NCBI GenBank assembly: GCA_032209605.1
Contig: JASFXZ010000140.1
Span: 1 to 64,000, forward strand
Reading direction: 5' to 3'
DNA length: 64,000 nt
From: Mactromeris polynyma
Lineage: Eukaryota > Mollusca > Bivalvia > Venerida > Mactridae
The position numbers and the translations under genes were made by a program. Shown here in pieces: positions 19,746 through 31,565 of the stretch (position 1 is its first letter; each line of letters opens with the position of its first letter). Below the pieces are notes generated by a model, which was not told the origin of the DNA, searched no databases, and was given only the letters and a program-made list of their open reading frames with translations.

Positions 19746-20835
19746 AGACAGAATAAGCAAGAAAAAAGGACACATTCATTGGAACTAAGACCGAGAAAAA
19801 TGAGACCATTTACCCCTCTGATAACTGTATGGATATAATCGATGTACGGACAAACAGGATTACATTACTTCACGTCATGGATGTAAACACGATAAAAGAC
19901 TACTTGTACCAAAGGAGAAGCGGGAGCATCGTCTGACGATAGCCGTTCTAATGTTGATGATCATACACAAATAACAGCTTCAAAAAAATAAATAATTACC
20001 AATTGTACAGCTAAGTGTAAATATAGAATACAAGGTCTGCTACAACAAGCACCAGGAAAAAGAAACCCATGGTTGTTGAATGGGAAGGGAAGGAACCCCT
20101 TATTAAATCGCCACGCGTAAAGTGTTGGCAAAGTGGGGAGGATGAAGAAAAAACACAGTGTAAAATCAACAGATTGGATTGGCGGTTCTCAGTCAATATT
20201 ACGTAAATGGTACGTAGACAGCAAGACAGGTCACGCCGAATTATCATGCAAAATTGTCTCCGAACAAAGCTTTTTAAATTTACATTTGTAACGAAATTTT
20301 ATGAAAAACATGGAGGAAGTGATGATTGCAGTAGACTATTCACAGGGTGACGGTCAAATCAAATATAATGACAAGGACAATAGTCAAATTGTCACCCCCA
20401 GTATGGACGAGTCCAATACTAAGATGGTGAAGGAATGTACGTTGTTGAGAGAATCGATGTATGGTGTGTTGAGCGTAATAAAGCTTATTTTCAGCCTCAG
20501 GATTTTACATCATGGGCCTCAAACGTTAGAGTACCAGCACCATGTCAGTATACTCACAAACTAACCTTCCTATTTTGGGAAGCACACACAGTATTATGAA
20601 TGGTTGTTGAATGGGAAGGGAAATAACTCCTTATTAAATCGTCACGAGTTGTGTTACACAGAAAACGCATATATAATAATTCCGGAGAACCAAGTTATTG
20701 TTGTAAAACAAACTCAGAGATGTATAACATTATAAGTGCTTGCAGTGAAAAATGAATTAAACTATAATTTGATAGTTTTCATGTACAGTCATACGAATTG
20801 ACAATTTAAAAATCAGTTGAACTCAAAATGTAAGC
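19746..20835. other. No supportable gene; repeat remnants
   Basis: Contains the diverged 197-base units and, at 20480-20565, a stretch (CTTATTTTCAGCCTCA, then CAAACGTTAGAGTACCAGCACC) that recurs at 25510-25595. A short open frame at 20301 ends inside this repeat and has no recognisable content. Confidence 0.5.
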
Positions 20836-20943
20836 TCAGGAAACAGATTTTCCGCCTCCAAGGCGCACTAGATAGATTCCTCGATTCCACCAATCCACTC
20901 CAAAATACTTCTTTTCTGGGTATACATCATATATAATTGTAGC
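20836..20943 (-). pseudogene. Possible terminal exon of an unidentified host gene
   Basis: Preceded by an acceptor-like ATTTCAG, the frame reads 35 codons containing DVYPEKKYFGVDWWNRGIY to a TGA. A candidate preceding exon ends at 21448 with a good donor (ATG then GTGAGT) and reads CGNKFWPIWVTM, in matching phase, but a TGA lies just before that stretch. I do not recognise the family. It may be a remnant or a gene whose earlier exons I cannot define. Confidence 0.35.
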
Positions 20944-21109
20944 CTGAAATAAATAGACACAGTTTACTATCATAATATTTCTATAAACATTGTAATTTTT
21001 ACTATGTTCAGTTATCTACTATGGGAAAGCGAAAATATTTAAATGTCAATTTTGATATAAATATTAACGTTTCTAAATTTCATAGTATACAAACACAACT
21101 TTAACCCAT

Positions 21110-21350
21110 TTTATTCGGATACAAATGTGTCCCGCTTGAAGTATATTCAAAACGTTGCGCGTTTGTATCCGAGCTAAGGATGGATCGACCTCACAATATA
21201 TATTGACAGTTATGTAGTAAATGGAAACATCGACAGTGATTTAAGCAGAATATTCTTAGCTCCGTTTATGTCGCAATGTGTCTCGTATTGACAAGATTTG
21301 CAATAAAATGTTTCGTTGATACCTAATGTTTTGTTTCTCACTATGTTTTC
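21110..21350. repeat. Interspersed repeat with CATTCGGATACAAATG-type end
   Basis: Holds TTCGGATACAAATGTGTCCCGC, then CAACGTTGCGCG- and GGATGGATCGACCTCACA-type blocks. It is the longest copy of an element that also occurs, inverted or partial, at 17640-17980, 22990-23030, 23335-23450 and 25090-25230. Confidence 0.6.
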
Positions 21351-21499
21351 ATCTATTCATTTGTTTTTTGAAATCAACAAATTATGATAAAATCACCGTT
21401 TAACGACATTGTAAAACAATTAAAATCATACAGAAAAATCCACTCACCATTGTAACCCATATTGGCCAGAATTTATTACCACATCAACAATCTCCAATC

Positions 21500-22289
21500 T
21501 CTGACAAATGAATAACAGGTGTTAATCTGTAAAAAATGACATAAACTATGATTAGTATGTTGCGACAGTCCATTTTACATGTATAATTCTGTATATAAAA
21601 TTGCTAGATTATTCACATTTGTGCTGTGAAAAAATACACTCGGTCACAAGCGGTTTATTTAATATCAATATTTCTGTCACTACAAAACAGTATAATCAAC
21701 CGCAGTTTTTGAATTTCCATTTCTCTAGCATTTCAACGGACCAAGTCAATGTTGCAAAATTTGCGCATATTACCACGATAAATTCTTTCATAAAACTCAG
21801 TGATATTTGCATAGCCTGTGCATCTCAATAAAAAAATACTTGATTTAAATACGCATTTATCTACAACGGTATAACCACCAAATATGTATTTGTTGTTTTA
21901 ATATTGCACGTGCGATTTCGTTAGTCCCAGATTTTTTCGAAGTCATTTTCCGATTTATAGATCAAACTATCGGAAATTTCGAAACAAAATTTTGTATACA
22001 ATACAATGAGTTCAATAAATAACATAATTCATAAAAATTCTTACCTTAAACCGTCAAATACGATTTATAAACCTCATGTTTATCTCTGCGCGGCCATTCA
22101 CAACCGTCCGCTCGCTTCACAAACTTTGAATAAATTCGAAGTATGTGTTAATGACGTCATTCATATGACGCGGTCGACAATGGAGCGTACAAGGTCTTAA
22201 GTTAGCTGGGGTGTTATTTTAATTTCGAAATAATTCCATGAATAATTATTTCCTATAACTCCGATATGTGTAGTTAGAATTATTCTTCA
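21500..22289. other. No supportable gene
   Basis: AT-rich sequence with only short chance frames. One CRE-like GACGTCATTCATATGACG lies near 22155. Confidence 0.4.
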
Positions 22290-22460
22290 TTTGTTTTCGT
22301 GGATTGGCGTAGTAGATCTGTTGACAATCTGTTATCAATTATAGTATACTATTTGTATATTTTTTGTTTATGAAACGAATTGAGACACAAAATTTTGCCT
22401 CTCCGAAATCACTAGGAATTGTTGTAGAGAAACCGAAATTCCCGAGAAGTGTCATATGTT
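22290..22460 (+). pseudogene. Truncated copy of the viral IAP gene with its promoter region
   Basis: The stretch TTTGTTTTCGTGGATTG and the leader that follows match the region before the IAP gene at 31566. The frame from the ATG at 22370 then reads MKRIETQNFASPKSLGIVVE plus a few more residues, nearly identical to the IAP N-terminus, before similarity stops. The BIR, UBA and RING domains are missing. It is a broken copy in the host-like block. Confidence 0.8.
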
Positions 22461-22646
22461 GTAACCTTGTTTTTTTCTAAGCGATATTGGTCATGTATAT
22501 CAAGTAAGTCCCGAACAGTTTTAGTGTGTATAGATTGAAAACAATAGTAAACTGAAGTAAACCCAACACATTCTATTCAACTCCAGTACTGAATAGAAAG
22601 TTTAGTTTCAATTTACAAAGTATGTATCAAGTTACAAGTGTTACCA

Positions 22647-22770
22647 GGGCCTGTATTCACAAACGTTTTAAGACTGAATCTCAGACTTAGACTTTAAAAT
22701 TGCGAAAATTATTTTTTTGCCTGAATATTTCTTGAAGTCTAAGTCTTAAAATGTTTGTGAATACGGGTCC
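22647..22770. mobile_element. MITE-like element, copy 4 (internally deleted)
   Basis: 124 bases with the same ends (GGGCCTGTATTCACAAACG, and GTTTGTGAATACGGGTCC) but a shortened middle. Flanked on the right by the same CCTGACCC-type sequence as copy 3. Confidence 0.7.
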
Positions 22771-23180
22771 TGACCCATGTTGATTTGTGTTATGTAAACT
22801 GCTGTTTGTTTCATCAACCATGTAATTGATTTGTGTGACATGTAATTCTTCAGTACTCTCTTTCACAATATGTTTAGGGTCCTAGAACCCTTTTTTTTAA
22901 TTCCCGTAATTATCAGATATAAACAAAAAACAAAAAACAAACATTAGATAATATTTTAACATTTTATTAACTCCTTTCAACATTTCAAAATAAATAACAA
23001 TAACTCATTGCATTCGGATACAAATCTGAATACAGTGATAACTAAAAAAAAACAATATCATATAACTATTTCTATAACACAAGTTAACATCATTCAATCG
23101 CCACAGATTATTAACTACGAATGAATTGTCCATCAATAGAACTAGTTTAACTATTGTTCTTAACAAGTTTGTCCTTTTTA

Positions 23181-24708
23181 CTAACATTTGACGTGAATAG
23201 GGTCTTTCATCCAAGTATGTTCAAAAATTCCTTCAACTGTTGGACGGTCTGATGGACGTAAGGATAGACATTTTCTGATGAGGTCTTGGACTTCTGCAAG
23301 AAACAAATGAATAAATATTTATAATTAACACATTGTCTACGGGATACTCATTCAGTCGTATGTGCCCTGTGACGGGCATATTAGAAAATCATATTACACA
23401 TGTACTTCAAGCGGGGCACATTTGTATCCGAATGACATGGGTTACTGAAGATACAACTGTAATTCAACTTACCATATGATAGTATGGGTGAGGAGAAACG
23501 GATGTTGAAATCGATATTTGCTTTACTGATCTCTTCATTACTGTCAAAAGGGATAATCCAACAAACCATTTCATACAACAAGACACCCAACGACCATACG
23601 GTGGCAGGTATTCCATCATAGTAATGGCACCGAATATACTCTGGCGGACAGTAACGTGCAGTTCCTGAAAATAGCAAAATACCAAGTTCGTACTGCTAGA
23701 ACAACATGTCAATATCAATCCTTTACATATGTGTTAAGTCACTTGCCTTACCTGTCTTCAAATCCCCGCTAGGCCCAAATTATTTCTTTGATTTTGTTAT
23801 GACATTTTTGTTTTACAGACTTTTTTGCTACAAAACTGATATAAAATATAAAATATAAATTATATCAATTGTTTTCTTAACTCCATACTAACCTCTATAT
23901 TTATAGTAGGGTGTTTCTTTCAAGTAGGCACCTGATCCAAAGTCAATAAGCTTTAACTCAGCGGTTGACAAGTCCACAAGAATATTTTGAAGTGATAAAT
24001 CTCTGTGTATAACTCCAGCTTTATGAATATTGGTCACTGCTTTCAAAATTTGCCTGAAGAACATTTTGGCAGTGGGTTCATTCAAACCACCATATTTCGC
24101 CATATAATCGTAAAGATCAATACATTGTTCTGGCTTTTCCAGAATAATCGTGTATTTATTTCCGAAATCTAACCATTCATACATTTTTATAACTCCATCT
24201 AAGTGCGAAACTCTCCCCAGAAGACAGACCTCCGTCGGTGTAATGCGTCCATTCAACTGAAATAGTAAAACAAATGTTTGTGATTGTAGTTACAGCAAAT
24301 AAAAAACAAAATAGTAATTTAAGTCTCAATGTGAACGAAACACAAATAAAAAAATTGTTACTTTATTACATTATTGAGTAAAGTAGGTTCATAAATACCA
24401 GTCCCCATCTTGTACTGTTCTTCTTTAACACATCCTTGACGGCTAAAGGTAAATTATCACTTTTGCGGGTTCCGCAGAAAACTTTCCCATATTCACCACT
24501 TCCTAACAGTGAACCAACAGTATACTTGTTCTCGAAATAAACGTCTGAAATAATAAAAGGAACGTAAACATATGTTGCAACTATCAACGATGACTCAACA
24601 CTTCAGTATTAACGATAGCGAAAAAACCAATATTATACCTATCCGAAACTTACTTTCTTTGTTGTTATCACCGTCTACGTTATACATGCCTAATCTTCTT
24701 CCCGACAT
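23181..24708 (-). CDS. PIM-type Ser/Thr kinase 2, five exons
   Basis: Exons 24654-24708, 24399-24544, 23893-24256, 23473-23664 and 23181-23293 total 870 nt and give 289 aa with no stop. Exons 1 and 3 have exactly the lengths of kinase 1. Seen: [12 protein letters not shown] glycine loop, LAVKDV with the ATP-anchoring Lys, HRDLSLQN catalytic loop (Asp kept, the KSEN part changed), DFGSG, CPPEY activation segment and [11 protein letters not shown]. The C-terminus is shorter than in kinase 1. Intact phases at all four introns suggest a working gene. A pair of ATGACGTCATAAC sites precedes it, as in kinase 1. Confidence 0.88.
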
Positions 24709-24779
24709 TTTTACTACCAACGGTACAATTTTAAATACGTTCTCGCAAAACGACTGTCACTTTTTTATGAGATAAGTCT

Positions 24780-24825
24780 TATGACGTCATAACGTAATAC
24801 AGGTATAAGGTTATGACGTCATAAC
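24780..24825. promoter_or_regulatory. Paired CRE sites upstream of PIM kinase 2
   Basis: TATGACGTCATAACG and GGTTATGACGTCATAAC, 75-115 bases before the start codon, placed as in kinase 1. Confidence 0.65.
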
Positions 24826-25089
24826 ATTCATTAATTGGAATTTAACTCAAGCACTTACTAATTTGAATTTAACTCAATTAGTAATTTCAATCTCCTCCTA
24901 AAGAGTTACGTAACTTTAAACACACGAGGCTCGAACATGTATGAATTTCACAAAGGTATGATAGGGAACTCGAGATATACATCCCGTGCTTACTAGAACA
25001 AAGTGTACAATGCAATATTTCCTTTACAAGGTTAAGATCATTGATATACTGTATTCCAGAAATAAGGAAATTACTATTAAATCCGTATA

Positions 25090-25678
25090 ACTGCCGATGT
25101 TTCCATTTGCTACATAACTGTCAAAATAAATTGTGAGGTCGATCCATCTTCAGCTCGGATACAAACGCGCAACGTTTTGAATATACTTCAAGCGAGACAC
25201 ATTTGTATCCGAATGAAATGGGTTAAATCCGTATGAAATGTGTTAATTTTATCATTTTTATCTGAGCCGCGATCATTGTGGTGATGGCATTGGTGTTATT
25301 AAGGGACGTTGATTTTGTCAATCTGAAGTACGGAGTGTATACAGTTGCGACGTAATAATTATTGTCTCACTAAGTTTGGATTTTGCATTGCGTTTGGTAA
25401 TTTTGCATTGCGTTTGGTAATTTTATTTTGTTGAAATACAAAGTGTGTATCAAGTAACAAGTGTTACCAGTAGGAAGTAAGAAGTAAGAAGTGATACAGT
25501 AATGCAGTAATACAGTTTATTTTCAGCCTCATAATTTTATATCAGGGTCCTCAAACGTTAGAGTACCAGCACCATGCCAGTATACACACAACTAGCACTG
25601 GTGACGTCATAGAATGGTTGTCATAAACATTTGTAACTTTCTGTCAAACTCAGACATCCTCTCCCTCGAATTATGTTC
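25090..25678. other. Repeat remnants and copy of the BIR gene 5' flank; no gene
   Basis: 25090-25230 is a partial interspersed repeat (GGTCGATCCATCTTCAGC). 25300-25460 resembles the 5' flank of the BIR gene (GGGACGTTGATTTTGTCAAT and following) but no BIR exon follows. 25510-25595 repeats sequence from 20480-20565. Confidence 0.6.
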
Positions 25679-27834
25679 CTAAAGCGTTGTCTGTACCACC
25701 TTCTTTGTTCTATACATGTCCCACAAGCCAGCTAATATTTCGGTCACCACGATATCACTTGAATTTTTTCCGACAAGCCTCAGTATAAACACACCATCAT
25801 GTCTTAAATACTCCATTGTAAACCGGTTAGCCAGCTTTTTTTCCGCTGCAGAACTGATCCGATCCATGACTCTCAGGAATTTCCGGATATACTTCATCCG
25901 GGTAGTGGGAAAGACGGTGTACCATATCCAATGTGCTAGACTGTAACATGACATAATGGAGCAGAACACGAACCTGAAACAAAAGATACATTATGATCAA
26001 GTATTGTAAGACACACTTCACTGGAACAGTCTATAAGCTCGTTTCATACAAATCAAATCTGTTATAAAGTGTATGCAAGTGACGTTATATTGATATTTAA
26101 TAATGTCATGGACAAGATTATGTTCTAAAAAGAACGACAATTTTTAAACGCCACATAATGTTTGCACGTTTTACTGATTCATTGCTTACATAGGTAATTA
26201 GTTAGTTTGCTGTTCATAATTGTATTAACAGCCTGATCGTGTGAACATGTTAAACAAACAATGAGGCGTAGCAGACCAGAGGTAGAGCACCAGACTCCCC
26301 ATTCCAATGTTGTCAGTTCGATCCCTGCAATTTATTTGTAACATAATTTTGTCTAATGTATGTTACCGGCATATTGCCATCGAAATATGTATGGAAAATC
26401 AACAAGTCATTCAAAGTAGAGAAATAATTAGTGGAGTATTATATACTTACCAAAACCATAAGAAAATATAAATCTTTTCTGAGAACAAGTTGATAGGAAG
26501 TACACACTGGACGGTGTAACGATGAATGTTGTTGAACTGTCTTATCTGAAAATCACATAATGTAACTCGCGGAAATCTGTGACTTCCAGTCCAGTTTACT
26601 TTTCCATTGATTAAATCTTCTAGAACTTGAAATCCAAATAACTTATATTCGTGGCCAAGGAATTCATTGAGCAAAAATAACTGTCCTATGGCGGTTGCTA
26701 TGTACAAAGCTTTTGTAAGAAAATAAACGCCTACTAAATAGTTGCCATATCTTTTGCCGCATAAAATGGACAATTTGGCGGACAGGAAATGGCGTAGTGA
26801 TACACAACATGAAGATCTACGTTCTCTCTGATTGTCTAGACAACGGTCTAAATGCCGTACTACATATTGTATAGTCCGGATTCTATTTTCCGGACTTTCA
26901 TACTGCGCGTCATTTGCTAGAGACACAATTCGATCAACGTTTATTCCTGACTGTCCGTTTAGCAGTCTCCAGATTATACAAGGCAAGTAGAACATGAGAG
27001 CTTGTACCAGTAACATGACTGGTACCCATTGGTAATAGTTTAATTCCTTTTCTTCCCGTTCGTGAATATTGTACGGTATGGGTTCCTCTATCTGTATATA
27101 GTATGTGTTTGAGATCCAACATATGTTGTTCGCATAGTCCACGTGTGAATCAGGAAATTCGGCCGGACACCAACATCTGAAATACCAACACCACTCTAAG
27201 TCTAATAAATTTCAATACATTTAATGCATAATCACGTACACAAGTACTATACCGAGGGTTCAGTGCAAGACTATCCCAACTCCTATGTATTTATATACGA
27301 GTTAGTATAGTCATGTACTGAACCCTCGATGATGGATGTTGCCATTATATTTACGTTCGATGTCGAGTTACTACCCTTACGTATATGAAAATGTTGTTAA
27401 ATATAATGTGAAAATTCAGTTGTAAGCAGATCAAAGGATCATAATAAGAAAGAAGATACTAATTTAAATGCCTTTACAATATAACTACTCAAACTTTATT
27501 ACGCAAAATTCGTTGAAATAAACTCGGGATGGTTAGGTACGCAATGATTTAATGAAATATAAAGAATCATATAAGATCAGTCTTTATATTTCCTCAAACA
27601 AATTATCATTAGGTATTCTTGCGTCACATTTTGTAATCAGAAACTATTTTATGATGGCAACTGTATTACTACTCACCGTATAGCATCCCCGACGTATTGT
27701 CTAGCACTTACAACGACGGCGAAAATAATAAGTATACCGGTGGTATACAGATGATTGAGTCGATCTACCAAATCATCATCATTGCGAACTTTAGTGTTAG
27801 CTACACGCCCTACATACCCTATGATACTATCCAT
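25679..27834 (-). CDS. Innexin gap-junction protein, three exons
   Basis: Exons 27677-27834 (158 nt), 26451-27176 (726 nt) and 25679-25973 (295 nt) join in frame to 392 aa, a usual innexin length. Seen: N-terminal [20 protein letters not shown] leading into the first membrane helix, [10 protein letters not shown], a Cys-containing first loop, the innexin signature [19 protein letters not shown], and near the C-terminus [20 protein letters not shown] and [11 protein letters not shown]. Innexins form gap junctions and hemichannels in the plasma membrane of protostomes. CTTTCAG stands right before the start codon, so a 5' untranslated exon may lie further up. This is the clearest anchor for host chromosome in the left half of the window. 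Confidence 0.95.
26258..26335 (+). repeat. tRNA-derived (SINE-like) sequence in an innexin intron
   Basis: Contains a degenerate box A (TAGCAGACCAGAGG) and a box B-like GTTCGATCCC at suitable spacing. The acceptor stem does not pair, so this is not a working tRNA. It could be the head of a SINE. Confidence 0.35.
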
Positions 27835-27949
27835 CCTGAAAGTATACAAGAAATATCATGCTTAATAAAATACTCTATATAGTTTTAAATGTATTTTCTC
27901 TGGGTTAAATCATATACTCGAAAGGTAATATCACAGTTCAATTAGAAAA

Positions 27950-28120
27950 AAACGCAGTTTCGCTGGTAAAAGACGCATTTGGAAATAGCTAAAACGCAGT
28001 TTCAATGGTGAAAGGACGCATTTGCAAATAGCTAAAAAGCAGTTTCAATGGTGAAAGGACGCATTTGCAAATAGCTAAAAAGCAGTTTCAATGGTGAAAG
28101 GACGCATTTACAAATATGTT
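27950..28120. repeat. About 43-base tandem repeat, four units
   Basis: Units of the form AAAGCAGTTTCAATGGTGAAAGG followed by ACGCATTTGCAAATAGCT. It lies upstream of the innexin gene. No coding content. Confidence 0.8.
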
Positions 28121-28329
28121 TTCCCTAGCCATATCGGTCATGTATCAAGATAGTCCCGAGCAGTTTTATGATTTGTTCAAAAAATACAAAGTCGTAAAAA
28201 TAGGATTGATGTGGCCACTCCTTGTTTATCCAGACTTGTGACTGGCATGTAAACTACATGGTCAAGTTACGCACATCGGACAAAAAAAACCCGCTCAACT
28301 GGGTGAGTTCGGTGTGTATTTTACAATAT

Positions 28330-29225
28330 TAATTGACTTAATTAAGGATAAGTTATAGTTTTAATTTATTTGTCCTATGTTAATTTATACACTTCCAACA
28401 AACGAAAGTCTACGATGGCTACCTCCCTACTCTCAGTTCGAGAGACCATCGCCCACTGCAGCTATCGAGTAAACTCCCGTAAGCGCAGAGCGCAACTAAG
28501 GAGAATTACCCTTGCTAGACTCAAGATAAAATCGAGAGCGTGTGACAATCGTCGTTGAAAGTGAAACCTTGACGTTAAGATTTAGATTAGTTAGTTTAGT
28601 TAGTTTGATACATTTGATGTTAAAATTGACTTAATTGAGGAAGAGTTTTTATTAGTCTTGTGTTAAGTTGAATTTATACACTTCAAACAAACGAAAGTCT
28701 ACGATGGCTACCTCCCTACTCTCAGTTCGAGAGACCATCGCCCACTGCAGCTATCGAGTAAACTCCCGTAAGCGCAGAGCGCAACTAAGGAGAATTACCC
28801 TTGCTAGACTCAAGATAAAATCGAGAGCGTGTGACAATCGTCGTTGAAAGTGAAACCTTGACGTTAAGATTTAGATTAGTTAGTTTAGTTAGTTTGATAA
28901 TTGACTTAATTGAGGAAGAGTTTTTATTAGTCTTGTGTTAAGTTGAATGTATACACTTCAAACAAACGAAAGTCTACGATGGCTACCTCCCTACTCTCAG
29001 TTCGAGAGACCATCGCCCACTGCAGCTATCGAGTAACCTCCCGTAAGCGCACATGCAATAGAGCGCAACTAAGGAGAATTACCCTTGCTAGACTCAAGAT
29101 AAAATCGAGAGCGTGTGACAATCGACGTTGAAAGTGAAACCTAACGTTAAGATTTAGATTAGTTAGTTTAGTTAGTTTGATTCATTTGATGTTAAAATTG
29201 ACTTAATTGAGGATCAGTTTTGTTT
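28330..29225 (+). repeat. Three tandem units of about 275-290 bases, each with a small basic reading frame
   Basis: Each unit holds a 47-50 codon frame that starts MATSLLSVRETIAHCSYRV and ends IKSRACDNRR: 28415-28558, 28704-28847 and 28979-29131. Copies 1 and 2 encode the same peptide. Copy 3 has a 9-base insertion that keeps the frame and one substitution. Flanks such as TTAGATTAGTTAGTTTAGTT also repeat. The peptide is rich in Arg and Lys and I do not recognise it. Whether it is translated is unknown, since recent duplication alone would also keep the frames. Confidence 0.6.
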
Positions 29226-29304
29226 TAGTTATAGTTTTAGTCTGAAACGCGATGCGAGAATCGGCACGAATGTTTTGCGCGAACGATGACAAAAAATGAT
29301 ACAA

Positions 29305-29345
29305 ACATATATACATACATACATACATACATACATACATACATG
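29305..29345. repeat. CATA tetranucleotide microsatellite
   Basis: About ten units of CATA/TACA type. Frames on the opposite strand (runs of Met-Tyr-Val-Cys) are artefacts of it. Confidence 0.9.
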
Positions 29346-29399
29346 ATTTTAAATTCTGAAATAAAATTAAAAGTATCTCTAGACACACACACATGATGA

Positions 29400-29995
29400 A
29401 AAATTCTGAATGAAAACATAAGTATCTCTTGACAAATTTAACTGAAACGTTCGCAATCTAAAGTAAATATTAATGATGCATCACAAGATAACCCTCCGCC
29501 ACGCTACACAACTACAGAGCAAAACGAGTGGTGCACCGCCACAAGTCCAAGAACGGAACTAATCGCGATCATACAAGGGCACAGATCTACATTCCGGCAA
29601 GGGATGCAGAGGCGAGTTGGCGAAGGTTATCATAGTCGTGTACGAGATGGCTTTCCCAACACAATCTAATCACGACCTACTAATATCATGTTGAGTCGAG
29701 TCTAAGCACGCCTAGTTTCATCTCGCAGTCTTGTGATACATCAAAAACATTTTCTTTAAATTACGAACGTTTCAGTCAAACTTGTCACGATATACATTTG
29801 TTTAATTTCAGAATTCATCATGTATGTATGTATAATCACAATAAAAGACAAAAAGAGTACAAACACACAGATAGATATCTAGATACAAAAAAATCAAGCA
29901 TGAAATAAAACATCTTAAGAGTACAAACACAACTAGATATAATTTATGACAAACCTGAGAAATAAAAGCTTATCAATGACCGCCTGGAACGAAAT
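29400..29995. other. No gene seen
   Basis: AT-rich flank between the microsatellite and the AATAATGCAG arrays. It contains CTCGACAAATTTAACTGAAACG-like and GAACGTTTCAGTCAAACTTG-like stretches that are roughly inverted to each other (about 29430 and 29765), perhaps an old element. Confidence 0.35.
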
Positions 29996-30017
29996 GACAA
30001 GTTATATAGTCAGAACT

Positions 30018-30112
30018 AAAATAATGCAGAAAAAATAATGCAGAAAAAATAATGCAGAAAAAATAATGCAGAAAAATAATGCAGAAAAATAATGCAGAAA
30101 AAATAATGCAAA
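30018..30112. repeat. AATAATGCAGAAAA short tandem repeat
   Basis: About seven units of 13-15 bases; two more lie at 30585-30612 after the 121-base array. Confidence 0.85.
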
Positions 30113-30600
30113 CTTCAGATATCAAACTATTAGAACATATGAAAAATATCAGAGTAAACAAAAACACGTCTACTCCCTTCAACCGCCAGACACAAAATGA
30201 CAAGATATACAATTATAACTAAAATAATGCAAACTTCAGATATCAAACTATTAGAACATATGAAAAATATCAGAGTAAACAAAAACATGTCTACTCCCTT
30301 CAACCGCCAGACACAAAATGACAAGATATACAATTATAACTAAAATAATGCAAACTTCAGATATCAAACTATTAGAACATATGAAAAATATCAGAGTAAA
30401 CAAAAACACGTCTACTCCCTTCAACCGCCAGACACAAAATGACAAGATGTACAATTATAACTAAAATAATGCAAACTTCAGATATCAAACTATTAGAATA
30501 TATGAAAAATATCAGAGTAAACAAAAACACGTCTACTCCCTTCAACCGCCAGACACAAAATGACAAGATATACAATTATAACTAAAATAATGCAGAAAAA
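30110..30600. repeat. 121-base tandem repeat, four units
   Basis: ACTTCAGATATCAAACTATT recurs at about 30113, 30234, 30355 and 30476, exactly 121 bases apart, with very few differences. Open frames on the minus strand span units and are artefacts. The array abuts CRE array B. Confidence 0.9.
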
Positions 30601-30654
30601 ATAATGCAGAAATAAAATAAAATCAGAGCAAAAAAAACCACGTCTAGAAAAAGA

Positions 30655-31392
30655 TGGGATTTCCAATTAGGTATCATCATGTGTCCGCTGAGATTTCCAA
30701 TTAAATGATGTCATGCGCGCACTGAGATTTCCAATTAGGTGACGTCATGTAACTGTTTGGATTTCCAATAATGTGACGTCGTGTAACCGTTTGGATTTCC
30801 AATTAGGTGACGTCATGCACGCACTGAGATTATGTGACGTCATGTAACTGTTTGTATTTCCAATAATGTGACGTCGTGTAACCGTTTGGATTTCCAATTA
30901 GGTGACGTCATGCACGCACTGAGATTATGTGACGTCATGTAACTGTTTGTATTTCCAATTAGGTGACGTCGTGTAACCGTTTGGATTTCCAATTAGGTGA
31001 CGTCATGCACGCACTGAGATTATGTGACGTCATGTAACTGTTTGTATTTCCAATAATGTGACGTCGTGTAACTGTTTGGATTTCCAATTAGGTGACGTCA
31101 TGCGCGCACTGAGATTATGTGACGTCATGTAACTGTTTGTATTTCCAATAATGTGACGTCGTGTAACCGTTTGGATTTCCAATTAGGTGACGTCATGCAC
31201 GCACTGAGATTAGGTGACGTCGTGTAACCGTTTGGATTTCCAATTAGGTGACGTCATGCACGCACTGAGATTATGTGACGTCATGTAACTGTTTGGATTT
31301 CCAATAATGTGACGTCGTGTAACCGTTTGTATTTCCAATTAGGTGACGTCATGCACGCACTGAGATTTCCAATTAGGTGACGTCATTGACGC
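30655..31392 (+). repeat. CRE array B (about 21 TGACGTC cores)
   Basis: Units alternate between TGACGTCATGCACGCACTGAGA and TGACGTCGTGTAACCGTTTGGA, joined by TTTCCAATTAGG. I count 21 TGACGTC cores in about 740 bases. The array is in inverted orientation to array A and in the same orientation relative to the gene it precedes. It ends about 170 bases before the IAP start. A weak TATA-like CTTTAAAAAG lies at about 31396-31405. Confidence 0.9.
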
Positions 31393-31565
31393 GTCACTTT
31401 AAAAAGTACACCAGTAGGTAGTACGCATTATTGTTTAGACGTAATTGACATCAATAATTATTTGTTATTTAATAGTTATAATTTTTTTTCATTTTTGTTC
31501 GTGGATTGTCGTAGATCAGTTGACAATTCTATGTTAGATTATATTACATCAATATAATTTTTGAT

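Noticed and set aside
19275..20247. Similar hydrophobic minus-strand frames
   Set aside because: They are the 197-base repeat read in one frame; frames stop at unit borders and show no family.
20301..20564. 87-aa plus-strand frame
   Set aside because: Its end lies in an interspersed repeat found again at 25.5 kb, and there is no recognisable domain.
26258..26335. A working tRNA gene
   Set aside because: Box A and box B are present in degenerate form but the acceptor arms do not pair.
29203..30575. Minus-strand frames with Met-Tyr-Val-Cys runs or repeated hydrophobic segments
   Set aside because: Products of the CATA microsatellite and the 121-base tandem array.
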